Below are positions 17,364 through 24,900 of a DNA stretch of 64,000 nucleotides, one piece after another (positions within the stretch are counted from its first letter, which is position 1; each line of letters begins with the position of its first letter). Source of the DNA: Leptospira adleri. Lineage in GTDB: Bacteria; Spirochaetota; Leptospiria; Leptospirales; Leptospiraceae. The stretch lies in the NCBI RefSeq assembly GCF_002811985.1, contig NZ_NPDU01000024.1, forward strand, positions 4,168 to 68,167, in the 5' to 3' direction. The notes beneath the pieces were generated by a model. The model made no database searches, was not told the origin of the DNA, and saw only the letters and a program-made list of their open reading frames with translations. A program made the position numbers and the translations under genes.

Positions 17364-17634
17364 AGGAAAGGTTTCCTTCCAGAACGCAGGCGGCCGGGAT
17401 AATGTTCGTCTCCGAAGAGCTTACGAGAGGATGGTAAAAGAATTCGGTAAGGAGCTCATTCACACCGTGAGACGATGCGATGTATGTGAAGCGACAAAGG
17501 AACTTTGGATGTTTCCGGTAAAATGGAAACAGAAATTTTTCTTAAACATATGCCGGCATTGCGAATCGAAACGAATCAAACTTTCGATTAAAAAGAATGG
17601 AATAAAGCACAATGGAGGAAGGAAAGCAAAATGA
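17350..17634 (+). CDS. Small zinc-ribbon protein, 94 residues
   Basis: Starts at ATG 17350 inside the end of sbcC, with a GAGG box. Basic N-terminal 40 residues, then CDVC near residue 43 and CRHC near residue 66, a four-cysteine zinc site. Likely nucleic-acid binding and possibly linked to the nuclease pair. Family not recognised. Confidence 0.65.
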   Translation: MKSFKGKVSFQNAGGRDNVRLRRAYERMVKEFGKELIHTVRRCDVCEATKELWMFPVKWKQKFFLNICRHCESKRIKLSIKKNGIKHNGGRKAK

Positions 17635-17789
17635 ACATCGAACGCAAGTTGTGCACTTTTCGTTTCCGGAAACGGATCGCGATTCTGAGACATGGGTATG
17701 ATTCCAAAACCGAATGGCCCATCAGACCCGTCGTCACATGTGGTTATCTCGTTACGTTCCTGATCATAGGGTGGGGTGTAGTTCTATGA
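17631..17789 (+). CDS. Very small membrane protein, 52 residues
   Basis: The frame runs from the ATG at 17631, overlapping the previous stop by 4 bases, to the TGA at 17787-17789, which overlaps the next start by 4 bases. This coupling on both sides is the main support. The N-terminal 30 residues are basic and the C-terminus is hydrophobic (VTCGYLVTFLIIGWGVVL), a tail-anchored layout. Function unknown. Confidence 0.6.
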   Translation: MNIERKLCTFRFRKRIAILRHGYDSKTEWPIRPVVTCGYLVTFLIIGWGVVL

Positions 17790-18052
17790 ATGTAATTTTC
17801 GGAATGCTTTTCATCATCGCCATTGGTATCTTTTACTTTGCCCAGTGGGTCAATTGCACTGATTCGGAAATCCTCCCTTCGAGGTGGTTTGAAGAATTCA
17901 AAGCTAATGTAAAAAATCAGGTTTTAAAAAGACGTGAACTGTCGGCTCTGAAAGCGGCGAATTCATACCTTGAGGATTCCAAAAGCAGACCCGCGGATTC
18001 TTTTTTTTATAAACCAATGAGACATATTAACAAAAATCAGGGACAAAAATGA
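17786..18052 (+). CDS. Single-pass membrane protein, 88 residues
   Basis: Starts at ATG 17786 in the ATGA overlap. One hydrophobic segment near residues 4-22 (IFGMLFIIAIGIFYFAQW), then a charged cytoplasmic tail. Follows another tiny membrane protein, so the two may act together. Function unknown. Confidence 0.6.
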   Translation: MNVIFGMLFIIAIGIFYFAQWVNCTDSEILPSRWFEEFKANVKNQVLKRRELSALKAANSYLEDSKSRPADSFFYKPMRHINKNQGQK

Positions 18053-18303
18053 ACGATGATGTAATTAAGAAATTACTTATAGAGAATGGTTTCATCGAAT
18101 CAGTTGTTCCAAATAAGTATCATTATCCGAACGGAACAGTTGCATATATACGAGATCAAGTGTGTTTCAGAAAGAATGATGAAAGGGTAATGTGCGTAAA
18201 AGATCCTGTTCATGTAAGTATCTACTTAGATGGTCTCAAGGTCGGTTCAAAGAATCCGCCTATGATGTTTTCGTGTTTTGATCATTATTTTAAAAAGAAT
18301 TAG
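18049..18303 (+). CDS. Hypothetical early protein, 84 residues
   Basis: Coupled start (ATGA). Soluble and beta-rich, with several aromatic residues and Cys; no recognised motif. It is followed by a structured non-coding stretch. Confidence 0.6.
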   Translation: MNDDVIKKLLIENGFIESVVPNKYHYPNGTVAYIRDQVCFRKNDERVMCVKDPVHVSIYLDGLKVGSKNPPMMFSCFDHYFKKN

Positions 18304-18309
18304 GAGTAG

Positions 18310-18400
18310 AGTATCTCGCGAGAGCTCCACTGGGGAAAGGGTTTGATGATTTTGACCTTGCATAATTTCAAAGGTGAAATTATGGCTCTCGCGGAATACT
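18310..18400 (+). ncRNA. Candidate structured leader, three-way-junction-like RNA
   Basis: The 16-base arms 18310-18325 and 18385-18400 pair except for a 2-base internal mismatch. Inside, CATAATTTCA (18361-18370) and TGAAATTATG (18375-18384) make a perfect 10-bp hairpin with loop AAGG. AAGG near 18336 can pair with CCTT near 18356 to complete a three-way junction. The element ends 6 bases before the ribosome site of the next gene, so it could be a cis-regulatory leader or a processed RNA. Confidence 0.5.
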
Positions 18401-18416
18401 TTATAAAGGAGTTTTG

Positions 18417-18692
18417 ATGGAAATAATTGGAGAATTGTTAGAATCGGATGTGGATGAAAAAAGTAAACTCGAAGGTTACGTTACTTTGAACGTGCTAATG
18501 GGTCATTCTATTAGAACAGACTCACTTAGTCCAGATCAAGGGAATTACATAAAGATAATTGCTCGAAGTCTATTAGAAGGTTTATTCCTCGCTGAGAATA
18601 AATTAGAGAATGAAATGCTTGAGTCAGACGTTTCTGACCATTTGCGTAAAAAAATAAGATATGGAAAGCCTCTTTCCAGATTCTTGATTTAG
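18417..18692 (+). CDS. Hypothetical early protein, 91 residues
   Basis: The ATG at 18417 follows an AAAGGAG box by 5 bases. Acidic and mainly helical. The structured leader upstream suggests that its expression is controlled separately. Family unknown. Confidence 0.6.
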   Translation: MEIIGELLESDVDEKSKLEGYVTLNVLMGHSIRTDSLSPDQGNYIKIIARSLLEGLFLAENKLENEMLESDVSDHLRKKIRYGKPLSRFLI

Positions 18693-18711
18693 TAATATAG
18701 AGAAAATTCGC

Positions 18712-19668
18712 ATGGAAAACCAGACACAATTACTAAGAGAAAAACATCCCTTCAATCTTTATCCGGAAATGCAAGCAGATGAGTTTGCCTTGCTCCTTGG
18801 AGATATGGAAAAGAATGGTTATGATGAAACAAAACCAGTTATTCTTTATGAATCCAAAATATTAGATGGATGGCATCGATACAAAGCTGCAAAAGAGACA
18901 AATAAGCAAGCTAAGTATGAATCTTTCAAAGGTAGCGAACTCGAAGCATTAAATTATACGATGCGTTCTAACTTCAGACGAAATCTGAATGCTTCACAAA
19001 GAGCCGCGATTGCAACCGAGTATTTGCCGTTGCTTGAAATGGCAAGTAAACAAAGAAGCATTCAGAATCTAAAAAATCAGGATAGTTCCGAAAAAGGGAA
19101 TGTGGATTCAAGCGTCCAAGGACGATCCGCCCAGATCGCCGCGGACTTGATGGGAACGAATTCAAAGTACGTCAATGAAGCCGCTAAATTAAAAAACAGC
19201 GATCCAAAGGAATTTAATAAAGTGAAAGCCGGAACGAAATCACTGTCGCGTGTAAAATTAGAAAAAGAAGGTAAACGATTACCAAAAGTTCCGACTGGCG
19301 GAAATAAACTTTATAAAAAAGTTTCTGAAAGTTCAAACAGGAATTCACCAAGTCCCCCTTCCACCCCTTGGAAGGGGCCTTTATCGGATGCGATCGCAAA
19401 ACATTTAGACATCTCTAGTGAGTTTTCCGAGAGTTTAGAATCTTATATGTTCAGACCGGGGAGTGACTTTTTAAAAGCCTGGACTGAATACAAAGAAGCG
19501 ATGAGAAAATTGCGGACTTGGTGTGTCGATAAGGCTGGTCAATGTGTTCATTGCAAGGGGACTACTGAAATATTCGTCGACTTACATGGAGATCCCCTAC
19601 CTGAAAATTTGGGCGGCTTCCCTGTGTCTTGCCCGTATTGCATGGATGGGTTGGCGGGTGAAGTTTGA
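18712..19668 (+). CDS. ParB/Srx-fold protein with C-terminal zinc site
   Basis: A 318-residue protein. Residues 10-85 form a ParB/sulfiredoxin-like domain (HPFNLYPEMQADEFALLLGD, then PVILYESKILDGWHRYKAAK), with the ILDGWHR stretch typical of phage ParB-like proteins. A HTH-type region (LNASQRAAIATEYLPLLE) follows. The C-terminus has CVHC and CPYC pairs near residues 282 and 311, a zinc site. Phage proteins of this type may bind or nick DNA or regulate transcription. It is not the partner of the ParA at 6923. Confidence 0.8.
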   Translation: MENQTQLLREKHPFNLYPEMQADEFALLLGDMEKNGYDETKPVILYESKILDGWHRYKAAKETNKQAKYESFKGSELEALNYTMRSNFRRNLNASQRAAIATEYLPLLEMASKQRSIQNLKNQDSSEKGNVDSSVQGRSAQIAADLMGTNSKYVNEAAKLKNSDPKEFNKVKAGTKSLSRVKLEKEGKRLPKVPTGGNKLYKKVSESSNRNSPSPPSTPWKGPLSDAIAKHLDISSEFSESLESYMFRPGSDFLKAWTEYKEAMRKLRTWCVDKAGQCVHCKGTTEIFVDLHGDPLPENLGGFPVSCPYCMDGLAGEV

Positions 19669-20099
19669 ATCGTGAGACTCAATACGAAAGAATGTTACGT
19701 TGGGAAAATAAACGAAGGGAATCTGCGAAGCGCTACCAAGAATCTCGACGCACAAAAGAGCCAACAAAGGCAGCCAAACGTATGAAGGATGGAATGAATA
19801 AGAGAAGAAAGATGGACCAAAGGTGTCTTGTAACAGGTTCAAATAATTTCGTTGTCTGTCATCTCCTCGGAAGAAGAACAAGATATACAAAATACGTGCC
19901 TTGGGACCCTTTAAATATGTTTTGTCTCAATGCTTCACTCCATACAGGTAAAGGAGGATACGACGAAAATACGAGCGTCGACGCGAGACTTGAATGGTTG
20001 AGAGATCGAAACCTACATGAACAAGCAGAAAGACTGATTTATTTAACAACTCCAGATGAATTTTTGGCTAATTGCCAGGGTGGCGAAAAGGCAGAATGA
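19665..20099 (+). CDS. HNH-like endonuclease candidate
   Basis: A 144-residue basic protein with a TTG start overlapping the previous stop (TTGA). The N-terminal half is a long charged helix. The C-terminal half has CLVTG, VCHLLGRR and NMFCLNASLHTG, an arrangement like the HNH/NinG-type fold (a Cys pair, His of the beta turn, then Asn and a later His). One usual metal Cys seems to be missing, so activity is uncertain. Holliday-junction or recombination nucleases of this size are common in early phage operons. Confidence 0.55.
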   Translation: MNRETQYERMLRWENKRRESAKRYQESRRTKEPTKAAKRMKDGMNKRRKMDQRCLVTGSNNFVVCHLLGRRTRYTKYVPWDPLNMFCLNASLHTGKGGYDENTSVDARLEWLRDRNLHEQAERLIYLTTPDEFLANCQGGEKAE

Positions 20100-20686
20100 A
20101 AAAGAAGAAAGATTTCGAATTCGCCCCTTTGTCGGCTCTTTTAAATCTACCGTATTCAGAAGCGATTGTTTGGATAGTACTTTGGTCTTTTCAGGGTCAT
20201 AATGCAAATTGTTGGCCAACTTTAAATACGATTTCCAGGAGATTAGGTGGAAGATTGAAACCGAGGAGGATTTCTCAACTTACGAATAAACTCGTGAAGC
20301 GGGGATGGCTCATAAAACAACGGAGAGGAAATAGAAGATCAAATATTTATGTCGTAACGATTCCGACTGATTTACTTTTTGTTCCTGATTTTACCTCGCT
20401 TCCATTTATAAATTCAGAAAACAAACTCGCATCTTTAGCGACAATTAAAGAACCCACTTGGCTAGGATTTTTGAATTGGGCAAAAGAAAGATTAACCCCT
20501 TCAAGTAATAAACTTTTAGAAAAGGTCGAGATCAAGGTTGAAAAGGATTTGATTCAAATTCTAAGTCCTTTGCCCGAGTCAGTAAGTATGGTCGCAAGAA
20601 AATATTTTGCGGAAGAATGTTATAGAAAAATTAGAATAGAATTTATAGTCAAAGCTGAAGACCGCCAATTGTTCAGCGCAGTATAA
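20096..20686 (+). CDS. Winged-helix replication protein, paralogue of the one at 5155
   Basis: A 196-residue protein from the ATG at 20096 (overlaps the previous stop). Residues 10-90 form the replication-type winged helix (SEAIVWIVLWSFQGH, then CWPTLNTISRRLGG, then LVKRGWLIKQRRG). The C-terminal part from residue about 125 (PTWLGFLNWAKERLTPSS) aligns along its length with the C-terminus of the 233-residue protein at 5155-5856 and looks like DnaA domain I. It may load the replicative helicase in lytic growth, while the other serves the plasmid state. That division is inference. Confidence 0.7.
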   Translation: MKKKKDFEFAPLSALLNLPYSEAIVWIVLWSFQGHNANCWPTLNTISRRLGGRLKPRRISQLTNKLVKRGWLIKQRRGNRRSNIYVVTIPTDLLFVPDFTSLPFINSENKLASLATIKEPTWLGFLNWAKERLTPSSNKLLEKVEIKVEKDLIQILSPLPESVSMVARKYFAEECYRKIRIEFIVKAEDRQLFSAV

Positions 20687-20692
20687 TTAAAA

Positions 20693-20908
20693 ATGAAAGA
20701 AACTGAATATAAAAATACAATGAAGGTAATAGAAAGAATGGATAAGGAAGATAATAATATTCCCACCTCTCCAGAGGATCGGGCCTCATATCTGTTTTAC
20801 CGTGGATACGGCATCAAGCAGGTTTGCAAAATTACCGGAATCAGTCACGAAATTGCAAAAAAATTGAATCGAAAAGTGAATTATTCAGATAAGCAAGAGG
20901 AAGCCTAA
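20693..20908 (+). CDS. Small HTH protein, 71 residues
   Basis: Starts six bases after the previous stop. Residues 35-60 (GYGIKQVCKITGISHEIAKK) are a typical HTH recognition unit. Possibly an early regulator. Confidence 0.6.
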   Translation: MKETEYKNTMKVIERMDKEDNNIPTSPEDRASYLFYRGYGIKQVCKITGISHEIAKKLNRKVNYSDKQEEA

Positions 20909-20912
20909 AAGT

Positions 20913-21089
20913 ATGAGCAACAAAATTCAGAATGCACAACAAATTCTTTCAGGTATGAAAGAGGGTGAGGAAACGGAAATTATATCTAAATTAGGAAAGT
21001 CTTACAAAGTAAAATGTATTAAAGAAGACGCTTTAACGGATGGTAAATCAAAACTAAAAGTCTTTAGGGCAACTTCTTCCGGAATTTAA
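20913..21089 (+). CDS. Hypothetical small basic protein, 58 residues
   Basis: The frame runs from ATG 20913 to TAA 21087-21089, four bases after the previous stop and one base before the next start. Composition is typical (SGMKEGEETEIISKLGKSYK). No family recognised; support is the tight packing. Confidence 0.55.
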   Translation: MSNKIQNAQQILSGMKEGEETEIISKLGKSYKVKCIKEDALTDGKSKLKVFRATSSGI

Positions 21090-21090
21090 A

Positions 21091-21324
21091 ATGGAAATGG
21101 ATCAAAGCAAAGAGACGTTACTTGTTTTACGGGATACTATTTTAGTTCTCGTGATTGTCATGTGTTTCCTTGCTTTGGTCGATTTGTTTTCTAAAACTTT
21201 AAGTAGGGCACCGATTGAAAATCCAAATCCAATTTACATAGGTAAAGAGAACATTTTGGAAAGAGGACTCAAGAAACCGATGACTGGATGTTTCTTTGAA
21301 ATCTTTCGAGGAGAACGGTTGTGA
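21091..21324 (+). CDS. Single-pass membrane protein, 77 residues
   Basis: One strong transmembrane helix at residues 10-32 (LLVLRDTILVLVIVMCFLAL). The stop overlaps the GTG start of the next membrane protein, so the two probably form a pair. Function unknown. Confidence 0.6.
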   Translation: MEMDQSKETLLVLRDTILVLVIVMCFLALVDLFSKTLSRAPIENPNPIYIGKENILERGLKKPMTGCFFEIFRGERL

Positions 21325-21521
21325 ACAATTTTAAAGAGGGCTTTGATAACGGAATTATATTTTTTGTAGGTATAGGGTTCATCTTTCAAGGGTTATTGGG
21401 AAAATCCAACACTATAGATATAATTAATACGTTATGGTTCCCTGAACATTTTTCACTTCCAATTGGGATCGGGCTCCTTTGTATCGTAATGCTACATTCA
21501 AAATATTATGGAAATGACTGA
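21321..21521 (+). CDS. Two-pass membrane protein, 66 residues
   Basis: GTG start in a 4-base overlap. Two hydrophobic segments (GIIFFVGIGFIFQGLLG and LPIGIGLLCIVMLHS). The shape would fit a holin, but it lies in the early operon far from the lysin, so I do not call it one. Confidence 0.55.
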   Translation: MNNFKEGFDNGIIFFVGIGFIFQGLLGKSNTIDIINTLWFPEHFSLPIGIGLLCIVMLHSKYYGND

Positions 21522-21717
21522 AGTGGAATTGGATAAACTACCGTTAGTTCTAATTAGAATCAAAAGTCTTTGTGAAGATGAATTGGAAGTTTATCATTCG
21601 GATCTTTTGGTAAAATTCGTAGAAATGATTGATGCCGAAGATGATCGAATTTTGAAATTGAATGAAGTGATGGCGTTAAATAAAATTGAGCGTATGGCTC
21701 AAGGGAAACAAATTTAA
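21508..21717 (+). CDS. Hypothetical acidic helical protein, 69 residues
   Basis: Starts inside the end of the membrane-protein gene (14-base overlap). Acidic, leucine-rich helices; no recognised motif. Confidence 0.55.
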   Translation: MEMTEVELDKLPLVLIRIKSLCEDELEVYHSDLLVKFVEMIDAEDDRILKLNEVMALNKIERMAQGKQI

Positions 21718-21726
21718 GGAGATTCT

Positions 21727-22056
21727 ATGGAAGATTTTTATAACAGGATAGCTCAAAGAAAGTATAATCTACCAAAAGAATGGGCATGGTTTTCAAACGA
21801 GGCTATCGATGGTGGGTTCATTATTAAAGGAGGTATTGCTTCAGAACACCTCAATGGAATGAGAACATGGACTAAGCCACATAAAACAATAGTAATTTCC
21901 ACCGCGGAATTGAAAGAGGAGAGAGATTTATACGAATTGGAGGAGGGCAGTTGCTCAAACTGCTTCGGAGCCGGAAAAGTTTTTAAAAGTTGGAGCGTCG
22001 AAGAGGGAGTTAAGAATGTTGAATGTAGTAAATGCGAAGGAACTGGAAGACCATAA
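21727..22056 (+). CDS. Small protein with DnaJ-type zinc finger
   Basis: A 109-residue protein with an AAGGAG box before the ATG. The C-terminus has CSNCFGAGKVF and CSKCEGTGRP, two CxxCxGxG units as in the DnaJ central zinc domain. No J domain is present, so it is a stand-alone zinc finger of the kind found in phage operons. Confidence 0.65.
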   Translation: MEDFYNRIAQRKYNLPKEWAWFSNEAIDGGFIIKGGIASEHLNGMRTWTKPHKTIVISTAELKEERDLYELEEGSCSNCFGAGKVFKSWSVEEGVKNVECSKCEGTGRP

Positions 22057-22058
22057 AA

Positions 22059-22337
22059 ATGGAAATATCATTTCAAATCGATTCGTTAACATCCTTACAA
22101 AAGTTGAATCCTGACTTTGGTTATGACGCTCCAACTAAAATTAAGAATGTTCGAGAATGCAAATCTCCTGCGTTTGCAGATCATCGTTATCATAGAATTG
22201 GAAAATTCAAAAAGGAATATTTAACCGATGGACTTCGCGGTTGGATCGTAGACTTCATCTGCGTAAATTGTGGAATCAAGGATAAGCATGCTTTCTTTCC
22301 GGACTCCATAAACAGAAAGGAGAGTGCGGTTGCGTGA
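22059..22337 (+). CDS. Hypothetical early protein with CxxC, 92 residues
   Basis: The ATG at 22059 lies two bases after the previous stop. The C-terminal part has CVNCGIKDKHAF, one half of a possible zinc site with an earlier Cys. Its last 14 bases overlap the start region of the methyltransferase. Function unknown. Confidence 0.6.
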   Translation: MEISFQIDSLTSLQKLNPDFGYDAPTKIKNVRECKSPAFADHRYHRIGKFKKEYLTDGLRGWIVDFICVNCGIKDKHAFFPDSINRKESAVA

Positions 22338-23061
22338 GTTGGCACTTTTCGCAGGCGCTGGTGGAGGAATACTTGGAGGGAAGCTCCTTGGTTGGAGAAC
22401 AGTTTGCGCCGTGGAAATCAATTCCTATCGCGCTCGACGACTCCTCCAGCGACAAACTGAAGGACACTTTTCACCGTTTCCCGTTTGGGACGATGTTTGT
22501 TCCTTCAACGGATTCCCGTGGCGTGGATTTGTTGACGTGGTTTCGGGAGGTTTCCCGTGTCAGGACATCTCAGTGGCAGGCAAGGGAGCCGGAATCGACG
22601 GAGAATTTTCAGGACTTTGGCACGAAATGTTCCGAATCATTTGCGAAGTTCGACCCCGTTTCGTCTTCGTGGAAAATTCCCCAATGCTTACCAGGCGTGG
22701 ACTCGATAGAGTACTCGGGGATTTGGCCTCGGTGGATTTCGATGCGGAATGCGGAGTGCTATCAGCGGAAGAAGCCGGAGCTCCACAAATTCGGGAAAGA
22801 ATTTGGATTGTTGCCCACTCCACGAAAATCGATGGGGAAAGCGGGATGGGGTTTCGGCAAGGCGCCGAACCGATACAGCGAACCCGTGAAGAATCTCGCA
22901 CTTACTCTAAGCGGTGGATGGAGTCCGTCCGCAGAAATGCTGGAAGCGGAAATGGGATGGCCTATCGGGTGGACCGCACCGAAGCGATTGGAGACGGACA
23001 GGTTCCAGCAGTGGTTAGACTTGCATGGAATATCTTGAATAACATTAGGAAATCTGAATGA
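22324..23061 (+). CDS. C5-cytosine DNA methyltransferase (Dcm type, short)
   Basis: At most 245 residues. Motif I is LFAGAGGG near residue 8; motif II gives AVEIN near 29; the catalytic motif IV is GGFPCQ with Cys near 79; motif VI is VENSP near 116; motif VIII is QIRERIWIVA near 155; and motif X is AIGDGQVPAVV near 222. The target-recognition region is very short. A GTG at 22324 sits 1 base from the AAAGGAG box, so the in-frame TTG at 22330 (7-base spacing) is the better start. No partner restriction enzyme is seen, so it probably protects phage DNA or shifts host methylation. It shares nearly all of its DNA with another frame. Confidence 0.9.
   Translation: MRLRELALFAGAGGGILGGKLLGWRTVCAVEINSYRARRLLQRQTEGHFSPFPVWDDVCSFNGFPWRGFVDVVSGGFPCQDISVAGKGAGIDGEFSGLWHEMFRIICEVRPRFVFVENSPMLTRRGLDRVLGDLASVDFDAECGVLSAEEAGAPQIRERIWIVAHSTKIDGESGMGFRQGAEPIQRTREESRTYSKRWMESVRRNAGSGNGMAYRVDRTEAIGDGQVPAVVRLAWNILNNIRKSE
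22334..23038 (+). CDS. Overlapping 234-residue frame inside the methyltransferase gene
   Basis: A GTG-started frame, shifted by +1 from the methyltransferase and open across almost all of it. Segments such as SWHFSQALVEEYL at the start, RFPFGTMFVPSTDSRGVDLL, WPRWISMRNAECYQ, GLLPTP and the end GWPIGWTAPKRLETDRFQQW match my memory of a widespread, separately annotated phage protein family of unknown function. The AAAGGAG box at 22316-22322 is 11 bases from this GTG. Either this is true dual coding, or the family is a conserved shadow of such methyltransferases. Proteomics would decide. Confidence 0.5.
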   Translation: MSWHFSQALVEEYLEGSSLVGEQFAPWKSIPIALDDSSSDKLKDTFHRFPFGTMFVPSTDSRGVDLLTWFREVSRVRTSQWQAREPESTENFQDFGTKCSESFAKFDPVSSSWKIPQCLPGVDSIEYSGIWPRWISMRNAECYQRKKPELHKFGKEFGLLPTPRKSMGKAGWGFGKAPNRYSEPVKNLALTLSGGWSPSAEMLEAEMGWPIGWTAPKRLETDRFQQWLDLHGIS

Positions 23062-24080
23062 AAGACTCTAAGATAGAATGGACGGACCACACTTGGAATC
23101 CGGTAACCGGATGCACGAAAGTTTCCGCGGGTTGCAAGAACTGTTACGCAGAGACTTTGAGTAAAAGAAAGTTTGGAGAGTGGGCGATTCGAGATTTTTC
23201 CAAAGTAGAATTCAAATATAAAAAGCTGAAGGATCCATTTAGTATTAGAAAGCCGTCAAAGATTTTTGTGAATTCGATGAGCGATCTTTTTCATAAGGAT
23301 GTTCCTGACTCCTTCATCGACAGAGTGTTTGGTGTCATAGCATTGAACCCTCAACATACATTCCAAATTCTCACAAAACGTTCGGAAAGAATGCTCGATT
23401 ATATGAAAAGAGAATTTCGCGCGTCAGAAATTGGAGAGGCGGCACACACTTTTGTGGAGATGAACTTTCAAAATAAGAATGTCAAGATGCCCCCTGAATG
23501 GATGAAGGATAACTGGAATGGTTCTGTTGAATGGCCACTTCCAAACGTTTGGCTTGGAGTATCCGCCGAAAACCAAAAAACAGCTAACGATCGTATCCCG
23601 AAATTGTTGGAAACTCCAGCTTTCATCCGTTTCATTTCGAAAGAGCCTCTTTTGGAATACGTCAATCTGGAAGAAGTAGAACTTGAAGATGGGACACTCA
23701 TCAATTCCCTTACAGGGGATATTTACATTGGTTATGAAGGAGAATACTCACGAACTGGAAACAAACTCGATTGGGTAGTTGTTGGTGGAGAATCAGGTCC
23801 ACACGCACGACCAGTCCACCCAGATTGGATATGCAATTTACGCGATCAGTGCATTGACGCGGATGTTCCATTTTTCTTTAAACAGTGGGGGGAGTGGATT
23901 GGCGGTGCCTCTACTCCATTGGAACAATCGAAATCTGAAGAAGGCAGAAAAGCGATGTATCAACGAGGAAAGTTCCATGATTGGAATGACGGCAATGTTT
24001 CCTTGCGTTGCGGGAAAAAAGAAAGTGGTGCGATGCTCGATGGAGTCGAGTGGAAGCAATTCCCGAAGGGAAGAGTATGA
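23058..24080 (+). CDS. DUF5131 (phage Gp37/Gp68 family) radical-SAM-like protein
   Basis: A 340-residue protein with the family start KIEWTDHTWNPVTGC and a Cys cluster (TGCTKVSAGCKNCYAE) of the radical-SAM type near residues 20-32, then KIFVNSMSDLFHKDVP, LTKRSERM and WVVVGGESGP near 245. The family is common in phages; the reaction is not known. It overlaps the methyltransferase stop by 4 bases and may work in the same DNA-modification or nucleotide pathway, which is inference. Intact and of usual length or slightly longer, with an inserted stretch around residues 120-150. Confidence 0.88.
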   Translation: MKDSKIEWTDHTWNPVTGCTKVSAGCKNCYAETLSKRKFGEWAIRDFSKVEFKYKKLKDPFSIRKPSKIFVNSMSDLFHKDVPDSFIDRVFGVIALNPQHTFQILTKRSERMLDYMKREFRASEIGEAAHTFVEMNFQNKNVKMPPEWMKDNWNGSVEWPLPNVWLGVSAENQKTANDRIPKLLETPAFIRFISKEPLLEYVNLEEVELEDGTLINSLTGDIYIGYEGEYSRTGNKLDWVVVGGESGPHARPVHPDWICNLRDQCIDADVPFFFKQWGEWIGGASTPLEQSKSEEGRKAMYQRGKFHDWNDGNVSLRCGKKESGAMLDGVEWKQFPKGRV

Positions 24081-24583
24081 AGAAATTTATTACAGAACTC
24101 ATCTCGCGTAAAACTAAAGCGACTCAAACAGAGCAATATCTTGAAGAAGAAATTTTAAAAGGTATAAGTTTCACCATGTCGGGGAATGAAATGCTCTTCG
24201 ATTTCGATAAGGACGTGCCTAGCGCGAAGAAGATTTTGAATTTTATGAAGTTCTTCGCCGAAACGATGCAGAACGTTCTTCATAATAACGAGAATATTCA
24301 AAATTACTTACAACTCGATCTAAACGATTTATCCGGAAGAACTCTCTCTCTAATTCTCGTTAAGAATACAGGAAAAAGTCCTCACGAAATTAGAGCAGAA
24401 TTGGAGCAGAAGGTTCTCTCTTTAGAAACCGAATTAACAGATCTCCGAAATAGTTACGACTTAATTCAAAAGGACTGGACCCGCCAAGTAGAGTTATTGA
24501 TTGATCACGGCCTCACAAGTTGTTTCGAGAAAGAAGGTTTCACGGTTCATAATAATCTTAAGCACGAGAGGAAAGAAAACTAA
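24077..24583 (+). CDS. Hypothetical protein with C-terminal coiled coil, 168 residues
   Basis: Starts at the ATG of the ATGA overlap. Residues 100-140 (IRAELEQKVLSLETELTDLR) form a coiled coil. Soluble and acidic. Family unknown. Confidence 0.65.
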   Translation: MKKFITELISRKTKATQTEQYLEEEILKGISFTMSGNEMLFDFDKDVPSAKKILNFMKFFAETMQNVLHNNENIQNYLQLDLNDLSGRTLSLILVKNTGKSPHEIRAELEQKVLSLETELTDLRNSYDLIQKDWTRQVELLIDHGLTSCFEKEGFTVHNNLKHERKEN

Positions 24584-24900
24584 TGCAAGATATTAGTCGA
24601 GAATATCTCAGTAATCGTCTGATCAAACTTGGTGACATGATAGGCGACGGACTTCATCACGAAAATAAAAGTATCTCTTCCGAATATAAGAGAGTTCTTC
24701 ATGAGCTCCACCCCGAAATTAAAAAAAGGAAAATGGAAAAAGGTCGAGAACAGATGAATGAAATGGTGAACTCAGTTATCGAGACACGAAGCTGTGATTG
24801 TGGTGGGAAGTTCATACAGAAAAGGAAAGGTGCAAAGGTTATCATCTGTTCTTCCTGTAAGAAAAGATTCATTATAAAATTAAAAGGGAAGAAAAAATGA
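24583..24900 (+). CDS. Zinc-ribbon protein, 105 residues
   Basis: TAATG coupling to the previous gene. Helical N-terminus, then CDCGGKF and CSSCKKRF near residues 67 and 87, a four-Cys ribbon, ending in a Lys-rich tail. Likely nucleic-acid binding. Confidence 0.65.
   Translation: MQDISREYLSNRLIKLGDMIGDGLHHENKSISSEYKRVLHELHPEIKKRKMEKGREQMNEMVNSVIETRSCDCGGKFIQKRKGAKVIICSSCKKRFIIKLKGKKK

Noticed and set aside
21321..21521. Second holin
   Set aside because: Two-helix topology fits, but it is in the early operon with no lysin nearby.
22560..22901. 113-codon antisense ORF within the methyltransferase locus
   Set aside because: Low-complexity Ser/Arg/Pro composition and no start signals; unlike the +1-frame ORF it recalls no protein family.
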